Assembly: GCF_900698855.1 (NCBI RefSeq)
Contig: NZ_LR217698.1
Location: 868,001 to 932,000 of the forward strand
Direction: 5' to 3'
Length of the DNA stretch: 64,000 bases
From: Erwinia_E haradaeae_F
GTDB taxonomy: Bacteria; Pseudomonadota; Gammaproteobacteria; Enterobacterales; Enterobacteriaceae
How positions within the stretch are numbered: the stretch's first letter is position 1; each line of letters opens with the position of its first letter. The notes beneath the pieces were generated by a model. The model did not search any database. It saw nothing but the letters and a program-made list of their open reading frames with translations, and was not told where the DNA came from. This document shows, one piece after another, positions 8,950-18,604 of this stretch. The translations under genes were made by a program, and so were the position numbers.

Positions 8950-10741
8950 CGGCCGCTCCGTATTCTATATTATCCTTATCTAATACATCCTCTAACTGCT
9001 GATAACGATACATTTCACGATACCAACCTTTATTAGCCAACAACTTTTGATGATCCCCTCTTTGCGTCACTATTCCATTTTTCAATACTAAAATTTCATT
9101 AGCTTCAGCTAAAACAGAAAGGCGATGAGCAGTAATAATAACCGTTCGACTTTCGCCCCAATGACGCAAATTATGCATAATTTGATGTTCAGTACGCCCA
9201 TCCACAGCAGATAACGCATCATCTAACACTAGAATCTCAGCATTTAAAAGAAGTGCGCGAGCAATAGCAATACGTTGTTTCTGCCCTCCTGAAAGCATTA
9301 CACCACGTTCACCAACTTGTGTTTCATAACCATAAGGTAAACGCAATATATCTTCATGAACATGTGCAAGTTTTGCCACATACTCAATCTCATGTTGAGT
9401 AGAAGTAGGACGCCCCAAAGCAATATTTTTTGCTACACTATCAGAAAATAAAAAAGGAGTTTGACTTGCTACTGCAAGTCGACTGCGCCACGAATCAAGA
9501 CGAATCTGAGATAAAGGAGTTTCATGAAAAAAAATATCCCCTTGATCAATGTCAAAATGACGTTGAATTAAACTTAATAAAGTGCTTTTTCCAGAACCCG
9601 TTGGACCACATAAACCTAACATCTGACCAGGCTGGATTGTCACATTAAGATTCGATAATATAGCCTTTTCTGACCCTGGATAATAAAATTTTCCTATGGT
9701 AATTTGTAATAAACCGCGCTTTTTAGGTAAAATATTCTGACCATCAACCACTACTGGAGCCTCCGATAGAAGTGCAAAAATACGACTCCAAGCCACGCTT
9801 CCGCGCTCAACAATATTCAACATCCATGCTAATGCTAACATAGGCCAAATCATTAAACCTAGATACATAACAAAACTAGTTAACTGACCTAAAGTAATCG
9901 TACTATGCCACACCATCCAACTTCCACCAACAATAGCTAACAAATTTGACAATGCAACAGAAACATAAATAGTAGGATCAAAACGAGCATCAATACGAGC
10001 AGCGCGCAAATTTTCCTCTCCTGTATCTTTAGCAATAGCCGCAAATTTAGCTGATTGATGATCCTCTAAACCAAAAGCTTTAATCATTCGAATACTGCTT
10101 AAACTTTCTTGTGTCTGATCATTTAATAACGAAAAAGCAGCTTGTACATTTTTAAAACGTTGATGCAGTTGATTACCATAACATTTAATAACTAAAGCCA
10201 TTATAGGCATTGGCATAAGTGCTAATATTGTTAATTTTAAGCTAATTTGTGAACCCATGACTAGCAATACTGTGACTCCCATTACTAAAGAATCTACTAG
10301 AGTAAGAAAACCTTCACCAGCTGCAAAGACTACACGATCGACATCATTAGTAGCTCGAGCAATTAAATCACCAGTACGACGACGTAAATAAAATTCAGGA
10401 TGTTGACAACTAAGCTGCCTGTAAAAACCTGCACGCAATTCTACTGCTAAATGATAGGAAGCGCCAAATAATAGTATACGCCATAAATAATGTAATACAT
10501 AAATAACCGTAGCAGTAAGAAACATAACACCAACCCACATCAACACCTGACTGTGACTTAACTCATTACGACTTACACCATCTACTATTTTTCCTACAAC
10601 CCATGGTGGTAACAACTTTAATATTGCAATTATAAGAAGAAGAAGGACCGCCCCAAGGTAACGACGCCATTCACGTAAAAAATACCAGCTTAATTGGCTA
10701 AATAACCTAACTGAAAAATCCTGATGATCGGCCTGACTCAT
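8942..10741 (-). CDS. mdlA: MdlA, ABC exporter half-transporter (599 aa)
   Basis: Partner of MdlB with the same exporter architecture. The membrane domain holds the conserved RRTGDLIARATNDVDRV segment. The ATPase domain has Walker A GPTGSGKST, signature LSGGQKQR, Walker B ILVLDDALSAVD and the switch histidine in ITAHRLS. MdlA thus has a canonical signature while MdlB has a variant one, as in the enteric pair. The ATG at 10741 follows AGAGG at a good distance and adds about 10 residues to the E. coli start. It begins 15 bp after decR, giving a decR-mdlA-mdlB operon in the enteric order. Confidence 0.95.
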   Translation of the reverse strand: MSQADHQDFSVRLFSQLSWYFLREWRRYLGAVLLLLIIAILKLLPPWVVGKIVDGVSRNELSHSQVLMWVGVMFLTATVIYVLHYLWRILLFGASYHLAVELRAGFYRQLSCQHPEFYLRRRTGDLIARATNDVDRVVFAAGEGFLTLVDSLVMGVTVLLVMGSQISLKLTILALMPMPIMALVIKCYGNQLHQRFKNVQAAFSLLNDQTQESLSSIRMIKAFGLEDHQSAKFAAIAKDTGEENLRAARIDARFDPTIYVSVALSNLLAIVGGSWMVWHSTITLGQLTSFVMYLGLMIWPMLALAWMLNIVERGSVAWSRIFALLSEAPVVVDGQNILPKKRGLLQITIGKFYYPGSEKAILSNLNVTIQPGQMLGLCGPTGSGKSTLLSLIQRHFDIDQGDIFFHETPLSQIRLDSWRSRLAVASQTPFLFSDSVAKNIALGRPTSTQHEIEYVAKLAHVHEDILRLPYGYETQVGERGVMLSGGQKQRIAIARALLLNAEILVLDDALSAVDGRTEHQIMHNLRHWGESRTVIITAHRLSVLAEANEILVLKNGIVTQRGDHQKLLANKGWYREMYRYQQLEDVLDKDNIEYGAADD

Positions 10742-10756
10742 CCGAAACCTCTCTAT

Positions 10757-11230
10757 TTAAAGGCGCACTGGCAAAGAAGTAGTATACTTAATCTCTTCCA
10801 TTGCAAAACTTGAAGTAACATCTAGCAAAGTAGGTACGCTATGCAATAAGTTTTTATAAAATCTATCATAACTTTTCATATCAGCGACTTGAACTCTGAG
10901 AAGATAATCATATTCCCCCGCCATTCGATAAAACCCCATAACCTCAGGCATTATTTGTATTGTGCTAACAAATTGATCAAACCCATCACTACTATGCTGA
11001 TGGGTTTTTATAAAAACAAAAGCAGTAAGATCCAAACCAAGCTTATAACTATTTAATAATGCTACCCGAGCACGAATATACCCCTCATCATCTAACCTCT
11101 TCAATCGTTTCCAGCAAGGAGTGGTAGTAAGACAAACTGTCTCTGCCAAAACCTGTAAAGAAAGAGTACAATCCTTCTGAAGAAGACTGAGTAACAAACG
11201 ATCTTTTTTATCCAACGTTATTGGTAGCAA
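10757..11230 (-). CDS. decR: DecR (YbaO), Lrp/AsnC-family regulator (157 aa)
   Basis: Small Lrp/AsnC regulator: N-terminal helix-turn-helix (about 6-55, including LTTTPCWKRLKRL) and C-terminal RAM ligand-binding domain with EVMGFYRMAGEYDYLLRV and the family tail FAMEEIKYTTSLP. It matches E. coli DecR (YbaO), known to respond to cysteine. I place the start at TTG 11230 because AAGGAG sits six bases upstream and the length then agrees with the family (152 aa). The frame is open to an ATG at 11317, but that extension is lysine-rich and without homology. It heads the mdlAB operon and is divergent from the EamA gene. A local regulator is uncommon in such a reduced genome. Confidence 0.88.
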   Translation of the reverse strand: MLPITLDKKDRLLLSLLQKDCTLSLQVLAETVCLTTTPCWKRLKRLDDEGYIRARVALLNSYKLGLDLTAFVFIKTHQHSSDGFDQFVSTIQIMPEVMGFYRMAGEYDYLLRVQVADMKSYDRFYKNLLHSVPTLLDVTSSFAMEEIKYTTSLPVRL

Positions 11231-11339
11231 TATATTCTCCTTGTAATAACTTTTGAAATGAGAGTTTAGTAACTTTTTCTCCACATATATCGTTAATCTT
11301 ATGTAAGACATGACCAAAGTTTAATAGAATGGAGATATA

Positions 11340-12242
11340 ATGCGAAGAAAAATTTTTCATAACCTCGTGATCATCAGTTTATTTACTGCTGTCTCTTTTA
11401 CTTGGGGAACTACCTGGATGGCAATGAAAATTGCTGTTTCTTCTGTTCCACCTATTCTTGCCACCGGACTTCGTTTTCTATTTGCAACGCCACTGCTGTT
11501 TTTGTTATCACGTTATAAACAAGCTCCTCTTTTATTCCCGTCTAGTCAGGGTCTCTTCCAATTATATGTAACACTTTTTTATTTTGCCTTACCATTTACG
11601 CTCATGATTTATGGAGAGAGATACATTGCCTCTGGTCTAGCGTCAATTATTTTTTCCATCATGCCCGCTATTGTTCTTATTCTCTCTCGATTCATTCTAA
11701 ATGAACGAACCACGACGCAACAAATTGTGGGTTTATGGATAAGCATTAGCACATTAATCATAATTTTATGGCAAGAGGCACATCATAACAACCTAGATAC
11801 CCAAATACGGGGTGTATTAGCACTCGTTGCAGCAGTTCTAATACATGCTATTATGTATGTCCTATGCAAAAAACGCTGCATGACTATCTCGGTTCTCAGT
11901 TATAACACACTACCTTGTTTGGGTGCTGGCATAATTCTCACCATAGCTGGTCTGAGTGAAACTACCGATGTTAAGATGTTTTCTACACAATCCTTATTAG
12001 CGATAGCCTACCTCGGTATAGTAGCGAGCGTGGGAGGAGTTCTAGCATATTTTTTTCTTCAAAAAATTATTAAACCCTTTCAGGCATCGCTTGTTTTTAT
12101 GATATTTCCCTTAATCGCATTAACCCTAGAAAGAGTTATAAATGATAGCAGTCTTAGCAAATCGTCTCTAGTATTACTTATACCATTTCTTCTAGGTATG
12201 ATACTCACACTATATAAATCAAAAGAAAAAAATTCCCTTTAA
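11340..12242 (+). CDS. DMT-superfamily (EamA) permease, 300 aa
   Basis: Integral membrane protein with about ten hydrophobic segments arranged as two EamA repeats. The first repeat starts with TAVSFTWGTTWMAMKIAVSS and contains PPILATGLRFL; the second carries AYLGIVASVGGVLAYFFLQK, a typical EamA block. GGAG lies 9 bases before ATG 11340. The family exports amino acids or other metabolites in many bacteria, but the substrate cannot be read from sequence. It is divergent from decR, so the Lrp-type regulator could control it; that is inference from arrangement only. I could not assign a specific gene symbol (YedA-like is possible). Confidence 0.85.
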   Translation: MRRKIFHNLVIISLFTAVSFTWGTTWMAMKIAVSSVPPILATGLRFLFATPLLFLLSRYKQAPLLFPSSQGLFQLYVTLFYFALPFTLMIYGERYIASGLASIIFSIMPAIVLILSRFILNERTTTQQIVGLWISISTLIIILWQEAHHNNLDTQIRGVLALVAAVLIHAIMYVLCKKRCMTISVLSYNTLPCLGAGIILTIAGLSETTDVKMFSTQSLLAIAYLGIVASVGGVLAYFFLQKIIKPFQASLVFMIFPLIALTLERVINDSSLSKSSLVLLIPFLLGMILTLYKSKEKNSL

Positions 12243-13327
12243 AACGAAATATTTTAAATAAATTACAATGCCATTATGCCATATTAAAAATTTTCGCACC
12301 AATCTAGATATTTTTAAGATCAATGTTTAAATATGATCTAACACGCTTAGAGCTAACACTAACAGCTATTGACAATACAACCAATATGAAATTAAGAAAA
12401 AAATAAAAAACAACATTCAACTAAGTTCTATTAGTGATCCATATCACTTATAAACTAAACATACTATAAATTTTATCTATCATTCAATAATTTTCTAGCC
12501 CAAAAGAACTGTTGTCATATATAACTTATTAATCTATTTTTAGAGATACTATATTTTAATAATGAGTTAAATTACACGCGTGAATCACTTAGGATTACCA
12601 TTGCTATTCACACCACTAAGTTTCTTGACTAAAAAAATTAAATCTACATACAATAATTATATATACTACGTAGTATAATACTAATTATCTTGCTCGAATC
12701 AAATAACTCTCTTCTAATTATAATAGAATCGTATTAGATTGCTTGATAATCCATAATTATTATCAATACATGTAGATATGCATAGATATTATTCGAATAA
12801 CTTAGCATATATTAAACATAATACACTAGAGATATCTAATCTAACATTTCACAGCGACTAAATACCATAAAATTAAAAATTAATGTAAGAATATCCATAA
12901 TACATTCATATGTAATCATGAAATTAAAATCAGACCATTTATGAAAATATAACCATAATTAAAAAACCTAACTCTTCCCTCACGATAAAATATCCAAATT
13001 TTGAAATTCTTTAATTTGGAATGCTTTAAAATTAATTATAACGAATACTACATAACTTACTTTCTCATAAAACTAAAAACACATGAATCTAACACTTAAG
13101 AATATATGAAGCATATATTAACAGTGTTATACTATAGTTATTCAACATTCCTAACTCTAGTACTATATCATATAGTTCTTTTAATCCTTTTTAAATAAAC
13201 CCATAACTAGGTTCCAGTATTTAAAAATAAAAATTTAGAAAATAATTTAACCCTAATAATTACAAATTATATCAGAAGAACCTAATCTATATTCTCTAAA
13301 TCTAAGAAATAACTAACTCATAATACA

Positions 13328-13358
13328 ATATCTAATATCTCGGAAAGATATTGGATAT
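13328..13358. repeat. Hairpin with 13-bp stem
   Basis: ATATCTAATATCT pairs with AGATATTGGATAT (one G-U pair) around the loop CGGAA. It is in gene-free DNA 300 bp beyond the brnQ stop. It could be a relic terminator. Confidence 0.55.
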
Positions 13359-13589
13359 AAATATATAATTTATTGATGAGAATACTGCCCTAAAAACAAA
13401 ATTATATTAATAATATCAGAAACCTTGACTATGAATTCAAAATTCTATAGAACTTTTATTCTACTAAAAATCAACTTCTTTTATTCTCTCTTAAACATAC
13501 GATGCATTTCAATTAAAAAATATATTTCAATGAATTCTATAACATAGAAAATATTACAAGAATCTATCTAAATCATGAGTTATTTTGCG

Positions 13590-13634
13590 AAAGCTGTAAA
13601 TAAAATATGATAACAATATCCATTTTACAGCTTT
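13590..13634 (-). terminator. Inverted repeat just beyond brnQ, possible terminator
   Basis: AAAGCTGTAAA and TTTACAGCTTT form a perfect 11-bp stem around a 23-nt loop, beginning 22 bp after the brnQ stop. Position suits a terminator, but the loop is long and no T-run follows directly. Confidence 0.4.
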
Positions 13635-13656
13635 TACTTACTTTACATCTTCTTAT

Positions 13657-14955
13657 TTACTGAAGAAAAAAGCGATCATAAAAACCTAAGACAAGAGCTG
13701 TTCCAAATGAAGGAAAAAGCCATATCATCCCCTGATCAATCAAAGGAAAATCTTGAATTAACACAGGAAGAATAACTTTTAAACTGGAATTTTGTATTAC
13801 ATCTAAAATACCAAAGGTTAAACTAACAAAAAAAACTGGAATAAAAACTCTTTTACTCTTTTTCCACCAAAGCGTCGTAAAACTTAATAAGACTAACATG
13901 ATACAAGGAGGGTATATTGCTATCAATATAGGAACAGATATCTGAATTAAATAACTGAGACCAAAATTAGAAAAAAATAAAGAAAGAATACCAATAATAC
14001 AAACTACTTGACGATAACTAAAAGGTAGATACCTCTCAAAAAACTCCGCACAAGAACAAGTCAAACCTACAGAAGTTACTAAGCAAGAAATAAAAATTAA
14101 TATAGATAAAAAAATAGTACCAACCAGACCAAAAGTATGTTGAATATAAGTATATAGAATCACAGTACCATTAACATGATGATCCAAAATATTAGCACTA
14201 TCAGAACCGATTTTAAATAAAGCCAAATAGATTAAAGTTAAACCAAAAGCAGCAATACCTCCTGAAATTATAGTATAACGCATCAATAATTTTTCTTCGC
14301 TAATAGAACGCGAGCGTATAGCATTAATAATCACAGTACTAAACACTAATGCACCCAAAGCATCCATAGTTAAATAGCCACCTAATAAACCATGAGAGAA
14401 TGCCATATTCTTATAATCTGTAGAAACAGACATCATTCTACCTGCGGGCCACAAATATGCCGATATCGATAGAAAAATTAGAGATAATATTTTCAATGGA
14501 GCTAAAACATGACCAATTATATCTAATAATTTAGCAGGATACAGAGAAATAAGACTAACTAAACAAAAATAAAAAAGACTATAATACAACATAAGCGATT
14601 TAGTATGTTCAAATAATGGCACTAATCCCATTTCAAATGAAACATTAGCAGTACGCGGTATCGCAAATAAAGGCCCAACAATAAGATAACAAATAGTTGC
14701 TAATGTAACCCCTAAGTATTTACCAATCGGTTCGCTCAGAACTTCAATTCTTCCTCCAACTCGTGCTAATGCAATAACTCCAAGAAATGGAAGTCCTACG
14801 GCCATAACCAAAAACCCTAAAGCTGTATACCAAACATATTCCCCAGACTGAATACCCAACATAGGTGGAAATATGATATTTCCAGCTCCTAAAAAAAAAG
14901 CTAAAGCCATAAGACCTAAAGATAAGATATCTTTAAAACTTAAATAATTTTGCAT
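13657..14955 (-). CDS. brnQ: BrnQ, branched-chain amino acid:cation symporter (432 aa)
   Basis: LIVCS-family inner-membrane carrier importing Leu, Ile and Val with Na+/H+. The N-terminus has the diagnostic FFLGAGNIIFPPMLG block at about residues 20-35, and TANVSFEMG follows near residue 103. About twelve hydrophobic segments span the length (E. coli 439 aa). AAGGA lies about nine bases before ATG 14955. It stands alone on the minus strand. Together with sstT it gives this organism at least two amino acid import routes within one window. Confidence 0.93.
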   Translation of the reverse strand: MQNYLSFKDILSLGLMALAFFLGAGNIIFPPMLGIQSGEYVWYTALGFLVMAVGLPFLGVIALARVGGRIEVLSEPIGKYLGVTLATICYLIVGPLFAIPRTANVSFEMGLVPLFEHTKSLMLYYSLFYFCLVSLISLYPAKLLDIIGHVLAPLKILSLIFLSISAYLWPAGRMMSVSTDYKNMAFSHGLLGGYLTMDALGALVFSTVIINAIRSRSISEEKLLMRYTIISGGIAAFGLTLIYLALFKIGSDSANILDHHVNGTVILYTYIQHTFGLVGTIFLSILIFISCLVTSVGLTCSCAEFFERYLPFSYRQVVCIIGILSLFFSNFGLSYLIQISVPILIAIYPPCIMLVLLSFTTLWWKKSKRVFIPVFFVSLTFGILDVIQNSSLKVILPVLIQDFPLIDQGMIWLFPSFGTALVLGFYDRFFLQ

Positions 14956-15485
14956 AAAATTATCATCCTTAATTAGTCAATCTATTCTATCACGCATACT
15001 TATTATCAATATATAAAATATAAATTTACACAATAAATGAAAATTATTTTTTATTTATGAAAAAATAGAAAAACTTCTAGAAATCCAATTTTTACAACTT
15101 TCCAAGATTTATAATATTAAGATCTAATGTAAAATCTCTTCCGCCCTAAATAATCTATTAATTCTAGCTTATTTCTCTGAAATACATGATAAAAGAAATT
15201 AAAATTAAACAGAACAGATCGCACTACGCTAATTCTAATGCTATACTAACTTCTTCTATTTATTCACTATCATTTAGATTAACGTTTTAATAAAATATCA
15301 AGAAAAATAAAAGCTAACAATTTACAAAAGAAAGGCCTTTATTATAAAATATGTTTTTTATAAACACAGTAATTATAAAAATAGTCATATACTAAAATAA
15401 AATTTTCAAAATCAAAATAATTAATAAACAAAAAGTCATAATCATTGTATATGTTTATGAAACCCTTGCTATTTGAGGTTATTGC
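14956..15485. other. Divergent spacer brnQ / cyoA
   Basis: 530 bp with no gene. It must hold the promoters of brnQ and of the cyo operon, which I cannot resolve in the AT-rich sequence. Confidence 0.6.
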
Positions 15486-16370
15486 ATGAAATGCAGAACA
15501 TATAAGAAAAGAATAGCTATTTTTTCATTAATAATGCAGCTCATGCTGCTCAACAGTTGTCAAAGTGTGTTAATGGATCCAAAAGGACACGTTGCCATAG
15601 AACAACGCTCCCTAATTCTAACAGCATTTGGTCTAATGATGATTGTTGTATTACCTGCAATTTATATGGCTATTCTGTTTTCTTGGAAATATCGAGAATC
15701 CAACACATTGGCACAATATAATCCAGATTGGGATCACTCATATAAATTGGAAGCAATAGTATGGACTATTCCTATCTTGATAATTATCTTTCTCAGCATT
15801 CTTTCATGGAAATCGACCCACGAACTAGAACCTCGACAATCTTTAAAACCTGATGTTAAATCAATCCTAATCGAAGTGGTTTCGCTAAACTGGAAGTGGT
15901 TATTTATCTATCCTGAGCAAGGTATTGCTACTATAAATGAGATTGCTTTTCCAGCTAATTGTCCTGTACACTTCAAAATTACTTCTCATACAGTAATGAA
16001 CTCCTTTTTTGTTCCAGCCTTAGGAAGTCAAATGTACGCTATGCCAGGAATGCAGACTCATCTAAATTTAATTGCAAATAAATCAGGAACGTTTGATGGA
16101 ATTTCATCTAATTATAGTGGTCATGGATTCTCAAAAATGAAATTTAAAGTTATTGCCACTCAGAATAGAGAAACTTTTAATCAATGGATAGAGAGAGTGA
16201 AAAAATCTCCTAAAATTTTGATAACCACAAATGATTTCCATCGTATCGCTCAACTAAAAAATGATTATTCAGTCACATTTTTTTCTTCTGTTAAACCAGA
16301 ATTATTCCAAAATATCATGGACCAGTTTCATGTCAAAAATTCTAATAAAATAGAAGCAAATAAAAAATAA
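15486..16370 (+). CDS. cyoA: CyoA, cytochrome bo ubiquinol oxidase subunit II (294 aa)
   Basis: Subunit II of the proton-pumping quinol oxidase. A lipoprotein signal ends in the lipobox LLNSC with Cys25, so the mature protein is probably lipid-anchored. Two membrane helices follow (about 45-67 and 88-106), then the periplasmic cupredoxin-like domain with LNWKWLFIYPEQGIAT and SQMYAMPGMQTHL. No CuA ligands are expected in a quinol oxidase. It is about 20 residues shorter than E. coli CyoA, mainly at the C-terminus. First gene of cyoABCDE; the gap to cyoB is unusually long for this operon. Confidence 0.95.
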   Translation: MKCRTYKKRIAIFSLIMQLMLLNSCQSVLMDPKGHVAIEQRSLILTAFGLMMIVVLPAIYMAILFSWKYRESNTLAQYNPDWDHSYKLEAIVWTIPILIIIFLSILSWKSTHELEPRQSLKPDVKSILIEVVSLNWKWLFIYPEQGIATINEIAFPANCPVHFKITSHTVMNSFFVPALGSQMYAMPGMQTHLNLIANKSGTFDGISSNYSGHGFSKMKFKVIATQNRETFNQWIERVKKSPKILITTNDFHRIAQLKNDYSVTFFSSVKPELFQNIMDQFHVKNSNKIEANKK

Positions 16371-16467
16371 GATCTAAAATTAATGACATATAATCTTAAA
16401 TATGTACCGAAAATTTAAAAAATAATTATTAAATATTCATTTAAAAAAAATATATTTAATAAATAGC

Positions 16468-16503
16468 AATATCAACTGCTATAATAATATCAACTGCTAT
16501 AAT
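16468..16503 (+). repeat. Two tandem 18-bp copies between cyoA and cyoB
   Basis: The 18-mer AATATCAACTGCTATAAT occurs twice without spacer. It lies in the 239-bp cyoA-cyoB gap and ends 106 bp before the cyoB start. It looks like a replication-slippage duplication. Confidence 0.85.
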
Positions 16504-16609
16504 ATAGTTAGTCTCTCATTAGTTTTAATCAAGTATTATCAACCTTAATTCAGTTATTTTGTACAATTTATACATAAACTCCTTCCCCAAAGAGGAACCG
16601 AGGCGTCAC

Positions 16610-18604
16610 ATGATTTTAGGCAAATTAACTCTCAATTCTATCCCATTCCATGAACCAATTATCATGATAACCATTTTTACTATTATGATTCTTGGCATCA
16701 GTATTGCTGCAGCTATTACATATTATAATAAATGGAAATACCTTTGGTGTGAATGGTTAACCTCTCTAGATCATAAAAAAATAGGAATTATGTATCTTGT
16801 GATGGCCTTTGTGATGTTACTCCGAGGTTTTGCCGACGCTATCATGATGCGAAGCCAACAAGTCCTTGCCTCTGCAGGTAAGCCCGGCTTCTTACCGCCA
16901 CATCACTACGATCAGATTTTTACTGCTCATGGTGTAATTATGATCTTTTTTGTAGCTATGCCACTAGTAGTAGGGTTAATGAATATCATTGTGCCATTAC
17001 AAATTGGCACTCGCGATGTAGCGTTTCCATTTTTAAACAACCTAAGCTTTTGGTTCACTGTTATAGGAGCAATTTTAATCAATCTCTCACTAGGAATTGG
17101 TGAGTTTGCACAAACAGGTTGGCTAGCTTACCCACCCCTCTCTGGGCCGCAATATAGTCCTGGCGTAGGAGTAGATTACTGGATATGGAGTCTGCAACTT
17201 TCTGGTATTGGAACAACTTTGACAGGTATTAACTTTATAGTTACTATCCTTAAGATGCGCACCCATGGTATGAGTATGCTTAAGATGCCAGTATTCACTT
17301 GGACTGCATTGTGCACTAATGTACTTATAATCGCTTCGTTTCCTGTTCTAGCAACCACTTTAAGCCTTCTAACCCTAGATCGTTACCTAGATTTTCATTT
17401 CTTTAGCAACGAAATGGGGGGAAATATGATGATGTATGTTAATTTAATCTGGATTTGGGGTCATCCAGAAGTCTATATCCTGATTCTACCAATCTTTGGT
17501 GTATTTTCAGAAGTTGTTGCTACCTTTTCACGTAAAAGCTTATTCGGCTATACCTCACTAATTGGAGCAACAGTAGTTATTACCATTCTATCATTCCTTG
17601 TCTGGCTGCATCATTTTTTTACAATGGGTGCTGGAGCGGATGTCAACGCCTTTTTTGGTATAATGACAATGATTATTGCCATTCCTACCGGCGTGAAAAT
17701 ATTTAACTGGCTATTTACAATGTATCAAGGAAGAATCCGATTACATTCTTCCATGTTATGGACTATCGGTTTCTTAGTTACATTTTCTGTAGGCGGCATG
17801 AGTGGAGTACTACTTGCTATCCCGGGCGCAGATTTTGTTTTACATAATAGCTTATTTCTTATTGCTCACTTCCATAATGTTATTATCGGGGGAGTCGTCT
17901 TTGGCTGTTTTGCAGGAATAACATATTGGTTCCCCAAAATATTCGGCGTTATTTTAAATGAAAAATGGGGAATACGTTCATTCTGGTTTTGGATTCTTGG
18001 TTTTTTTACTGCATTTATTCCGTTATATGTTTTGGGATTTATGGGAATGACACGGCGTCTCAGTCAAGAAATCAATCCAGAATTCCATACTATGCTAGTA
18101 ATTGCAGCCGGAGGAACTATATTGATTAGTTGTGGGATTATCTGCCAATTCATTCAGCTATACGTCACCATCCGTGACCGTAAAAATAACCGTGACCTAA
18201 CTGGTGATCCTTGGGGAGGACGCACATTAGAGTGGTCAACCTCCTCGCCGCCACCATTCTATAATTTTGCTATTTTACCTAAAATAAACGAACGCGATGC
18301 TTTTTGGCAAATGAAAAAAAAAGAAAAAATGTTCCAAGATATCCCGAAATACACTGCCATTCATATGCCAAAAAATAGTAGTGTTGGAATTATCATAGCT
18401 TTCTTTAGTCTCTTATTCGGTTTTTCGATGATCTGGCATATTTGGTGGTTAGTTTGTATGTCATTGCTAGCAATACTTATATCATGGATGACAAAGAGTT
18501 TTGATGAAGATATTGATTACTATGTCCCTATTCACGATATTATGATTATTGAAAATCATCACATCAATGAAAGCAAAAAATCAGAGATTAATTATGTTAA
18601 CTAA
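16610..18604 (+). CDS. cyoB: CyoB, cytochrome bo ubiquinol oxidase subunit I (664 aa)
   Basis: Heme-copper oxidase catalytic subunit that carries heme b, heme o and CuB and pumps protons. Key segments are seen: the low-spin heme region FTAHGVIMIFFVAMP, WGHPEVYILILP with the CuB His and cross-linked Tyr, HHFFTMGAG with two CuB His, and LIAHFHNVIIGG with the heme ligands. Start ATG 16610 (MILGKLTLNSIPFHEP) matches E. coli CyoB (663 aa) and follows GAGG at six bases; the frame remains open upstream to 16559 but that part has no homology. It overlaps cyoC by 11 bp. All catalytic residues I could check are kept, so the oxidase is probably functional. Confidence 0.97.
   Translation: MILGKLTLNSIPFHEPIIMITIFTIMILGISIAAAITYYNKWKYLWCEWLTSLDHKKIGIMYLVMAFVMLLRGFADAIMMRSQQVLASAGKPGFLPPHHYDQIFTAHGVIMIFFVAMPLVVGLMNIIVPLQIGTRDVAFPFLNNLSFWFTVIGAILINLSLGIGEFAQTGWLAYPPLSGPQYSPGVGVDYWIWSLQLSGIGTTLTGINFIVTILKMRTHGMSMLKMPVFTWTALCTNVLIIASFPVLATTLSLLTLDRYLDFHFFSNEMGGNMMMYVNLIWIWGHPEVYILILPIFGVFSEVVATFSRKSLFGYTSLIGATVVITILSFLVWLHHFFTMGAGADVNAFFGIMTMIIAIPTGVKIFNWLFTMYQGRIRLHSSMLWTIGFLVTFSVGGMSGVLLAIPGADFVLHNSLFLIAHFHNVIIGGVVFGCFAGITYWFPKIFGVILNEKWGIRSFWFWILGFFTAFIPLYVLGFMGMTRRLSQEINPEFHTMLVIAAGGTILISCGIICQFIQLYVTIRDRKNNRDLTGDPWGGRTLEWSTSSPPPFYNFAILPKINERDAFWQMKKKEKMFQDIPKYTAIHMPKNSSVGIIIAFFSLLFGFSMIWHIWWLVCMSLLAILISWMTKSFDEDIDYYVPIHDIMIIENHHINESKKSEINYVN

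Larger units (their letters stand above)
12243..13656. other. 1.4 kb gene-free region, EamA gene to brnQ
   Basis: Between two convergent genes. No coding remnant was identified. It contains a 13-bp-stem hairpin (13328-13358) and an inverted repeat just beyond brnQ (13590-13634). Confidence 0.65.
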
